Assembly: GCA_964469555.1 (NCBI GenBank)
Contig: CAYYAQ010000153.1
Coordinates: 1-12,333, forward strand
DNA: 12,333 bases
Direction of reading: 5' to 3'
Origin: CAYYAQ01 sp964469555
Lineage (GTDB): Bacteria; Planctomycetota; UBA1135; UBA2386
Below are positions 7,144-12,333 of this stretch, piece by piece. The notes beneath the pieces were generated by a model, which saw only the letters and a program-made list of their open reading frames with translations, had not been told where the DNA came from and ran no database searches. Numbering within the stretch: the stretch's first letter is position 1; each line of letters begins with the position of its first letter. A program made the translations under genes and the position numbers.

Positions 7144-9651
7144 TCAGTTCGACCGCGGCAATTCGATGTCGGGCGGCGTGACCGTGATCCCGATCCGAGT
7201 GATTTTCTCGGCTTCAGGAGTGACCGTCTTCGTGCCGATCGGTTTCAGGCTGAACAGATTCTTCTTGGGGTCCAGCATGTGTGCGGCCGACCGGACGAGC
7301 AGCTTCGTCGAGAGGGCGGGAAGCACGATGGTGAGTTGCGTCTGTCCAGGTTGCAGTGCGAGGCCCTTCCTCGAGTCAAGCGTGCTGCTACCCACCACGA
7401 CCTGCCGCGGACTTCGTGCTCCCTTTTGCCCCGGTTTGGGGTGGTTGACGATGACTTCCACGCGATGCGCCAGCACGGGCTGACCGTCGTCTGTCGGCGT
7501 GATCTTGCACTCCACGGTCGCGAGCGCGGTGGCGATGTCGAATTGTCTCTTGGCGCGCTTCTTGATCGTGATGGTCTTGCTCTGATACAGCACGATACCC
7601 GTGGCGAGATCGACGAGCGTGATCAGGTACTTGCCGCTGCGCAGGGGCAGGTCGTACGCACCGCTCGGGCCGACCAACGCCCGCGGGCTTCGGGACACGG
7701 GTGTCATCGGTGCGATCGTGATCCAAAAGTCCAGCGGATGCCTATGCTCCGTCGAGTGTGCGATGACGAGCAGTCGTCCGGGAGGGAGCGAGGCGCCGGT
7801 AGTCTTGACCGATCCGTGCAGGCGTGCCGCGGGGAGGTGGGCCGAGATGTCGAACTTCTCCTCTCGGTCGCCGCGCACGTTGACGGTTCGCATCGGGATC
7901 TGAAGCGCTCCCTGCGAATACGGGATGTGTAGCGTCAGTTCGTACTTGCCCTTCGTCACGCCAGTGAATCGGAACTTCCCATCGGCAGTGACCAGCACCG
8001 CGCCCTTCGAGCCTGGACCGCCGTAGGCGAGGCTCGTCGGAGTGACTGAGGAAACCTGCTCGACCCTTCGCTCGAGCTTTACGCGCCACCCGGTTCCGAT
8101 CTTGGCGCCGAAGAGTCGACCGCCGTAGGTCACGCCGCGCGGCATCTTCACGTCGAAGCCCTTGCGCACCTGGCCGGTAGTGAGCTTGAACCCGCGCACG
8201 TTCGTATTCGGGCGATCGCGTTCGGAAACGACGATCGAGTGCGTGCCCTGGCTCAGCCCTGAAACGCGGAAGCGACCGCTCGCGTCGGTCTTCACGATCT
8301 CCTGCCCGGGCTTGTTCGGAATGACCCGCACTTCCGCTCCTTCGATGGGCTTGCCCGTCTTTTGGTCGACGACGACGCCCTCGATTACGGCTTCGGGATC
8401 GAGTTGCACTTCGATCTCGGCTCGCCTGGTGTCGTTGGCCTCGACGTCTTTGACCGTGGAGGCGTAGCCCTTCGCCTTCACGAGGATTCGCCCCGTGTCG
8501 GGTTGCCGCCCCTTTGGGCCTGGCAGCACGAGCTCGTGTTGTGCATCGGACGACCGGGCGCTCCGGTCGAAGGCCTGACTCAAGTGTTTCTTGTTGTGCT
8601 TCCAGGTCTGCGGGTTGATCCAGACGACGACGCCCTTGAAGTTCGTGATCGTCTTGCCATCACTCTTGGCTTTCACGCGGATCCGGAGACCGGTGTTCTT
8701 GGCTACGGTCCGGTCCGCGGGGAGCGGGATGCGTACGTCGGATTGCGAGCCGGAGAAGACTCTCGTCCACTCCTGGCGCGAGCCCGCGCTGTCCTTGAAG
8801 GCGGCCATCAAGCGATAGCGTCCAGGGAAGCGCAGCGGGACTGCGAACCGTCCCTTCTCGTCGGTGTTGACGGTGTAGGACGTTTCGGTCTGCTCGAAGT
8901 TCGCCCGCACAGAGAGTCCCGCCGCGGGTTTGCCCGCCGCATCGATGACAACTCCCTGCGCCGTCCCCCCAGCCTCCAACTGCACGACCACCGGAGTGAA
9001 CTGGTTCGCGTGCTGCGCCTCGAAGTCGTGGAAGCCACGGGCAGTGATCCGCACCGACGCGCCGCGGTCCGGCACGCCCGCGAGCTTGAATTTTCCACTC
9101 TCGTCCGTCGTCGCCCAACTGACGCACTCTTCGGCGATGTGCAGGGACAGGTGTCGGGTACGGAAGATGTCGGTCGCGCGGACACGAGCGCCGGGTATCG
9201 GCTTGCCCCGCTTCGACCTGACGAGACCGCGGATGGTGACGCCCTTGCGGAGAACGATCAGGCCGAGATCTACAGTTCTTCGCCTCTTCTCGCCCTTGCC
9301 TGTCACCGGGCCGGTCAGGCGAATCCGGACACTCGTCTTTCCCCTGGACGTGATCATGGCGAAGTGGACGGAATCGACCGCGCCCGACCAAATCGTGAAG
9401 GCCAGCATGCCCTTCTCGTCGGTGGTCGCCATTGGGGTGGCGAGGGCGCGCTGTGTCGTGATCGTGTCGTGACGCGAGAAGAGGAAGCCGGCGCCCTTGA
9501 TCGGGGTGCCGTTCACATCGACGACCTGAGCACGGACGTCGATCGGGGGTCGAATCGGCTTCTGGACCTGGGGTATCGCAGTTGCGAGATTGGCGAGCAG
9601 CGTTGCGGCAAGAGGCAAGGCCCACGAAGAACTCGGTCGTTTGCTGTGCAT
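7144..9651 (-). CDS. Secreted carboxypeptidase-regulatory-like / Ig-like repeat protein
   Basis: An 835-aa protein with a signal peptide (residues 1-25) and no other obvious membrane segment. It is built of tandem beta-sandwich repeats of the carboxypeptidase-regulatory-like type. Clear copies begin with IRGLVRSKRGKPIPGARV (139-156), AQGVVIDAAGKPAAGLSV (231-248) and IEGVVVDQKTGKPIEGAEV (423-441); each continues with a T-D-x-x-G-x-F block (TDESGKFKLAGV, NTDEKGRFAVPL, TDASGRFRVSGL). More diverged copies occur near residues 35-115, 505-600 and 610-700. No catalytic motif is visible, so a structural, adhesive or glycan-binding role at the cell surface is the most that can be said. It would be first in the minus-strand group of four genes. 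The start at 9651 fits the signal peptide, with no strong Shine-Dalgarno. The repeat assignment is confident; the function is unknown. Confidence 0.83.
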   Translation of the reverse strand: MHSKRPSSSWALPLAATLLANLATAIPQVQKPIRPPIDVRAQVVDVNGTPIKGAGFLFSRHDTITTQRALATPMATTDEKGMLAFTIWSGAVDSVHFAMITSRGKTSVRIRLTGPVTGKGEKRRRTVDLGLIVLRKGVTIRGLVRSKRGKPIPGARVRATDIFRTRHLSLHIAEECVSWATTDESGKFKLAGVPDRGASVRITARGFHDFEAQHANQFTPVVVQLEAGGTAQGVVIDAAGKPAAGLSVRANFEQTETSYTVNTDEKGRFAVPLRFPGRYRLMAAFKDSAGSRQEWTRVFSGSQSDVRIPLPADRTVAKNTGLRIRVKAKSDGKTITNFKGVVVWINPQTWKHNKKHLSQAFDRSARSSDAQHELVLPGPKGRQPDTGRILVKAKGYASTVKDVEANDTRRAEIEVQLDPEAVIEGVVVDQKTGKPIEGAEVRVIPNKPGQEIVKTDASGRFRVSGLSQGTHSIVVSERDRPNTNVRGFKLTTGQVRKGFDVKMPRGVTYGGRLFGAKIGTGWRVKLERRVEQVSSVTPTSLAYGGPGSKGAVLVTADGKFRFTGVTKGKYELTLHIPYSQGALQIPMRTVNVRGDREEKFDISAHLPAARLHGSVKTTGASLPPGRLLVIAHSTEHRHPLDFWITIAPMTPVSRSPRALVGPSGAYDLPLRSGKYLITLVDLATGIVLYQSKTITIKKRAKRQFDIATALATVECKITPTDDGQPVLAHRVEVIVNHPKPGQKGARSPRQVVVGSSTLDSRKGLALQPGQTQLTIVLPALSTKLLVRSAAHMLDPKKNLFSLKPIGTKTVTPEAEKITRIGITVTPPDIELPRSN

Positions 9652-9867
9652 GCGTCTACTCAGACGGGGGGCGGCCTACTGGATCACACCCGGTCGGCCA
9701 ATACGTGCCGGTAGGGAGGATAGTCGATCGAACGGCCTTGATTCGGACGACGTTGGAGTTGCCCTGGAGATTCGCGCAACTGCCGATCATTTTCGCACGC
9801 TCGTCACCGGCCCGCCCGGGCTATCTTGCCGAGCCATGTCCCCCGAAAGGACATCGAGTCTCCGTCG
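9652..9867. promoter_or_regulatory. Divergent intergenic region (promoter region inferred)
   Basis: A 216-nt gap separates the divergent starts of the minus-strand repeat protein and the plus-strand PAP2 gene. Promoters for both directions must lie here or nearby by position. I could not identify convincing -35/-10 pairs, operators or an RNA structure. The PAP2 frame extends upstream to a TTG at 9826, but the added residues do not look like protein of this family. Confidence 0.35.
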
Positions 9868-10422
9868 ATGAACTTTGATCGTCTCCTGTTCACCTATCTC
9901 TACGAAGCCACGCCGCCGTGGTTCGCCCTTCCGATCACCTACCTCGGCACGTGGGGATCACTGTGGATCCTGATCAGCGTCGTGCTCATCGCGTGCGACC
10001 GCGGTCCGAGACGGCGCACGGGTGTGGCGCTCCTGGCAGGAATCGCGGTCAGCCATCTCCTCGTCGACCTCACGCTCAAGCCAATCGTGTCGCGAGTGCG
10101 TCCGTGCGAGGTGCTCGATCTCCACATGTACGACGCGATGACCAGCGCGCAGAATCACTCCTTTCCGTCGGGTCACGCCTCCATGGCGTTTGCCTGCGCG
10201 TGGATCCTGGGCGCCCATTTTCGCACGCTGCGCCTGCCTCTTCTCATTCTGGCGACCGCGATCGCGTTGTCACGAGTGGTCGTGGGCGCGCACTGGCCGA
10301 GTGACGTCGCGGTTGGTTCGATCATCGGATTGATGATCGGAATCGGTGTGGTGAAGGGGTTCGGATCCACCATCTGCACGCCGCCGATCTCCACGCCTGG
10401 CTCGGATCCCAAGTCCGGCTGA
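9868..10422 (+). CDS. PAP2 family membrane phosphatase
   Basis: A 184-aa integral membrane protein of the type 2 phosphatidic acid phosphatase family, which dephosphorylates lipid phosphates or undecaprenyl pyrophosphate at the membrane. All three active-site motifs are intact: K71-x6-R78-P79 (KPIVSRVRP), P100-S-G-H103 (PSGHASMAF) and S135-R-x5-H142-x3-D146 (SRVVVGAHWPSD). Hydrophobic segments at about 17-43, 52-70, 104-116, 122-140 and 147-163 fit five to six helices. The ATG at 9868 was preferred over an in-frame TTG at 9826, whose extra 14 residues are polar and unlike family N-termini; a GAG lies 9 nt upstream of the ATG. The C-terminus after residue 165 is a short polar tail. It is divergent from the repeat-protein gene and ends 11 nt before the convergent esterase. 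The exact lipid substrate is not determinable. Confidence 0.88.
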   Translation: MNFDRLLFTYLYEATPPWFALPITYLGTWGSLWILISVVLIACDRGPRRRTGVALLAGIAVSHLLVDLTLKPIVSRVRPCEVLDLHMYDAMTSAQNHSFPSGHASMAFACAWILGAHFRTLRLPLLILATAIALSRVVVGAHWPSDVAVGSIIGLMIGIGVVKGFGSTICTPPISTPGSDPKSG

Positions 10423-10433
10423 GTTCGGCCAGG

Positions 10434-11468
10434 CTATTTTTTCCCAGCTTTCGTGGGCTTTTCGCGACCGCTGCTGGGCAGACCCTTCTGACCTTGGACC
10501 GCCTTCTTCTGCGTCAGCGCAGCGCCGACGAAGGCCAGGGAGTTCGGTAGGTTCGCGGTGTTGTATCCGGCCTTGGAGTCGCGGGTATTCCAACCGTGAG
10601 TGCCTCCCTTCACCAGCGTCCAGGAGTGCTTCACCTTGCGCTCGGTCAAGATGTCGTGCAGCTGCGCGTTGGTCCTGTTGAAGCCGTAGCGGTCCTTGTC
10701 TCCGCAGTCGAAGTAGATCTTGAGGTTCGCGAGTTGCTCTGTGTCGATCGACTTGGCGAGCAGTAGTGGGTTCTCGGCGGCCCACTTCTTCTGATCGATA
10801 GGGTCGCCGAAGATCGACGTCGCCAGCCGGAGCTGGCGTGCCCACGGGAACATCTCGTCGAGCTCCTCGGACTTCTCGGGCATGATCGCGGCGGAGTGGG
10901 TCGCGACGATTCCGAAGACCCTCGGGTTCTTGAACGCGATCTTCATCGCGCCGAACCCGCCCATGCTCACGCCCATCAGTACGCGATAGTCGCGATCAGC
11001 CCGGGTGCGGTACTTCTTGTCGATGAACGATACCAGGTCCCGAACGATCATCGTCTCGACCAATCTGTTGCGGCTGTTCACGTAGAACGAGCGCCGGTTG
11101 CCGTCGTACGCGCACACAAAAATCACCTCGGGCAGCACCTTCTTGGCGATCGCGTCGTCGAGGACCTTGGAGCCGCCGCGGGAGCCGAAGCGGTTCTGGT
11201 CTTCGAGCATCCCGTGCAGGAAATAGACGACCGGGTAGCGCTTCTGGGCGTTCTCCTTCGCGTTGTAGCTCTTCGGGACGAAGATGCTGTACTTCGCATT
11301 CGCGAGGGCTTCGCTCTCGAATTTCTGATCCGACACGAACAGGATGTGCTTTAGCGGGGAACGATCTCGCCAGCTGGTGCGACGGCGCCTCTGCCCGTCG
11401 ACGTCGGCGCAGCACAATCCGGTGGCGAGGAGGACGAGGGACGAGGTCAGGATCTTCGAGGTCAGCAT
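10434..11468 (-). CDS. Secreted alpha/beta-hydrolase esterase (Ag85/esterase D-like)
   Basis: A 344-aa protein of the putative-esterase family that includes antigen 85, esterase D and CE1 feruloyl/acetylxylan esterases. Seen: a signal peptide (MLTSKILTSSLVLLATGLCC), YPVVYFLHGM (oxyanion region, 78-87), the nucleophile elbow GVSMGG (Ser168), CGDKDRYGF (acidic residue Asp257 or Asp259) and GGTHGWNTR (His291), so the triad is complete. The lysine-rich tail (about 321-344) is probably disordered. The ATG at 11468 is supported by GGAG 5 nt upstream and by the signal peptide; a longer in-frame start at 11522 would hide the signal. The paired Cys at 19-20 do not fit a good lipobox. Near carbohydrate enzymes, an ester-removing role on polysaccharide is plausible, but peptide or lipid esters cannot be excluded. 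It is convergent with PAP2. Confidence 0.87.
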   Translation of the reverse strand: MLTSKILTSSLVLLATGLCCADVDGQRRRRTSWRDRSPLKHILFVSDQKFESEALANAKYSIFVPKSYNAKENAQKRYPVVYFLHGMLEDQNRFGSRGGSKVLDDAIAKKVLPEVIFVCAYDGNRRSFYVNSRNRLVETMIVRDLVSFIDKKYRTRADRDYRVLMGVSMGGFGAMKIAFKNPRVFGIVATHSAAIMPEKSEELDEMFPWARQLRLATSIFGDPIDQKKWAAENPLLLAKSIDTEQLANLKIYFDCGDKDRYGFNRTNAQLHDILTERKVKHSWTLVKGGTHGWNTRDSKAGYNTANLPNSLAFVGAALTQKKAVQGQKGLPSSGREKPTKAGKK

Positions 11469-11473
11469 GCGGA

Positions 11474-11477
11474 CTCC
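11474..11477 (-). promoter_or_regulatory. Ribosome-binding site of the esterase gene
   Basis: On the minus strand the sequence reads GGAG-TCCGC-ATG. This Shine-Dalgarno core sits 5 nt before the ATG at 11468 and settles the start in favour of the form with an exposed signal peptide. Confidence 0.6.
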
Positions 11478-11648
11478 GTTCGGTTCAGGGGCGGTAACCT
11501 TAGAGACTCGGGGCGAGCCCAATCGCTGAAACCGCGTTGTGAGTCTGTAAAGATCCTCTCCCGGACCCGAAGATCCGCCGGATCCGGGATTCTCCCCCGT
11601 GATCAGACACCTCGAGCGCAGGCGGGTGAGACATCCGTTGGTGGTTTG
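11478..11648. other. Intergenic region with an inverted-repeat cluster
   Basis: This stretch lies between the DUF1501 remnant and the esterase, both on the minus strand, and has no credible gene. It holds overlapping inverted repeats: GATCC/GGATC with a 3-nt loop (11572-11576 with 11580-11584) and TCCCGGA/TCCGGGA (11559-11565 with 11583-11589). The two share bases and so are alternative pairings. There is no T-run after them on the minus strand, so an intrinsic terminator is not supported. The esterase promoter presumably lies here, but no clear boxes were seen. Confidence 0.35.
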
Positions 11649-11960
11649 CTACGCCAGGATTTCACCAATCACTCGCCCTCGAACATCGGTCAGTCGGATG
11701 TCGCGACTGCTGAATCGATAGGTGAGCGCCGTGTGATCGATGCCCAGCAAGTGCAGAATCGTGGCGTGCAGATCGTGGATCTCGAGTTGGTTCTCGACCA
11801 CCCTGTAGCTCCACTCGTCAGTCGTGCCGTACGTGACACCCGGCTTGATCCCGCCGCCGGCGAGCCAGAGACTGAACCCATGCTCGTTGTGATCCCGACC
11901 GGCGCCGGTCATTTGGGTGTTTGCCAAATCCAGGAATGCCGGTGTCGATGCTTCGCGAAG
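11649..11960 (-). pseudogene. DUF1501 family protein, C-terminal remnant
   Basis: The last roughly 90 residues of a DUF1501 protein (secreted planctomycete-type family of the alkaline-phosphatase-like fold, normally about 400-480 aa). Recognisable blocks in order are TGAGRDHNEHGFSLWLAGGGI, YGTTDEWSYRVVENQLEIHD, LHATILHLLGIDH, LTYRFSSRDIRLTD and VRGRVIGEILA, ending at the TAG at 11649-11651. These match the usual C-terminus well. Upstream the frame soon meets a stop at 11961-11963, and the residues before the GRDHN block (STPAFLDLANTQ) only faintly recall the usual EFGRTP motif. No Tat/Sec leader, N-terminal domain or start with a ribosome-binding site is present in this frame, so this is a broken gene. 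Family members usually sit beside a DUF1549/DUF1553 partner, which is absent here. Confidence 0.8.
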
Positions 11961-12034
11961 TCAAACTCCTGTACCTCCGCCCGCTGCACCAGCGAGGTCG
12001 CGGGGAGCATGAGCAGGATGGGTGTGATACGCAT
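11909..12034 (-). pseudogene. 5' end of an unidentified secreted-protein gene, cut off by the DUF1501 remnant
   Basis: An ATG at 12034 opens a 41-codon frame starting MRITPILLMLPATSLVQRAE, which looks like a signal peptide. It continues VQEFDFAKHRHRHSWIWQTPK to a TGA at 11909-11911. Its codons are strongly GC-ending over the first 28 or so and less so afterwards. It overlaps the DUF1501 remnant in a different minus-strand frame, so the two together look like the head of one gene joined out of frame to the tail of another. I do not recognise the family, and there is no clear Shine-Dalgarno. It could also be a chance frame. Confidence 0.4.
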
Positions 12035-12196
12035 CGGAAGGGATGGACGTCGCGAACCAGATTCTAGCCGAGAACTCAGCCATCACAATCTGCAGTAGGG
12101 TTGGTGCCGGGCCGGACACGGGGGGTACTATCTGGCGAATCGGTTGGTGGGGCGAGGGCGTCCGATGAACCACCGATCTCCCACACAGGAGTGAAC
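12035..12196. promoter_or_regulatory. Upstream region of the right-edge SASA gene
   Basis: A 162-nt region between the minus-strand remnant and the plus-strand SASA gene. The only promoter-like element is TACTAT at 12126-12131, with TTGGTG at 12101-12106. Their 19-nt spacing is long and the match poor. The gene's promoter is expected here by position. Confidence 0.3.
12187..12191 (+). promoter_or_regulatory. Ribosome-binding site of the right-edge SASA gene
   Basis: AGGAG followed by TGAAC and then ATG at 12197 gives an almost ideal Shine-Dalgarno core and spacing. It is the best ribosome-binding site seen in the window and fixes the start of the partial gene. Confidence 0.75.
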
Positions 12197-12333
12197 ATGC
12201 CAAGTCAAACAACGTGGTCCAGGATCTGCTTCGTAGTCATTCTCGGAATCAGCTCCGCACAGGCTGATGCACAGGGTCTCACCAAGAAGAAGCTGCAGAT
12301 CTTCATTCTCGCTGGCCAATCGAACATGGTGGG
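12197..12333 (+). CDS. SASA-type carbohydrate esterase, N-terminus (3' partial)
   Basis: Forty-five codons are visible before the window ends. The start MPSQTTWSRICFVVILGISS with AQADAQ is a Sec signal peptide; it is followed after a few basic residues (LTKKK) by LQIFILAGQSNMV. That is the beta-strand plus catalytic-serine block of the SASA (sialate O-acetylesterase-like, SGNH-fold) family, the same block as IKVYILAGQSNML in the complete SASA gene at 5601-7088. The short distance from signal peptide to GQSNM shows it belongs to the architecture without an N-terminal beta-sandwich, unlike the truncated SASA protein at 4790-5368. Start and ribosome-binding site are clear. Catalytic completeness and any inserted domain cannot be judged from this piece. 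Confidence 0.82.
   Translation, partial: MPSQTTWSRICFVVILGISSAQADAQGLTKKKLQIFILAGQSNMV

Noticed and set aside
5514..7181. A 555-codon plus-strand open frame
   Set aside because: It is the antisense shadow of the SASA esterase gene, which has a signal peptide and catalytic motifs. The plus-strand product has no recognisable domain and a composition typical of reverse-strand translation in G+C-rich DNA.
8362..9714. A 450-codon plus-strand open frame
   Set aside because: It lies antisense to the repeat protein, whose repeated GKP and T-D-x-x-G-x-F blocks show the minus strand is the coding one. The plus-strand translation has no domain.
11911..11929. ATTTGG/CCAAAT inverted repeat as an operator
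   Set aside because: It lies within the broken DUF1501 region rather than before a gene start, and a 6-bp stem is easily explained by chance.
12139..12177. Possible hairpin in the 5' leader of the right-edge SASA gene
   Set aside because: The pairing needs a 4-nt bulge and has a long loop; it is too weak to call a riboswitch or attenuator.

Overview
The window is G+C-rich bacterial DNA and is dense with genes. It looks like a member of the Planctomycetota or a related PVC-type bacterium. This is inferred from gene content: secreted S1 sulfatase, SASA-type (sialate O-acetylesterase-like) esterases, a GH71/99-like glycosidase domain, carboxypeptidase-regulatory-like repeats and a DUF1501 remnant, all together. 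No rRNA or other phylogenetic marker is present, so the assignment is moderate at best.

Layout, left to right. (1) 1-1298, plus: the C-terminal part of a VPS10/BNR-type beta-propeller protein, cut by the left edge. (2) 1342-2262, plus: a secreted endonuclease/exonuclease/phosphatase (EEP) enzyme. (3) 9651 down to 2280, minus: four co-oriented genes. In transcription order these are an 835-aa carboxypeptidase-regulatory-like repeat protein, a SASA esterase carrying a PA14-like insert, a C-terminally truncated SASA protein, and a single polypeptide joining a GH71/99-like glycosidase to an S1 sulfatase. The last two overlap by 4 nt. (4) 9868-10422, plus: a PAP2 membrane phosphatase, divergent from (3). 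(5) 11468-10434, minus: a secreted alpha/beta-hydrolase esterase, convergent with PAP2. (6) 12034-11649, minus: the C-terminal stub of a DUF1501 protein, out of frame with a short signal-peptide-bearing 5' end; this looks like a deletion scar. (7) 12197 to the right edge, plus: the start of a further SASA esterase with a good ribosome-binding site.

Working together: nearly every protein has a Sec-type signal peptide. Glycosidase, sulfatase and several carbohydrate-type esterases together fit extracytoplasmic breakdown of a sulfated, O-acylated polysaccharide. No transporter, TonB/SusCD pair or regulator is in view, so substrate and regulation remain unknown.

Most notable are the glycosidase-sulfatase fusion, the truncated SASA protein overlapping it, the PA14-like insertion in the full SASA protein, and the DUF1501 scar. 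I found no tRNA, rRNA, CRISPR array, insertion sequence or phage gene.
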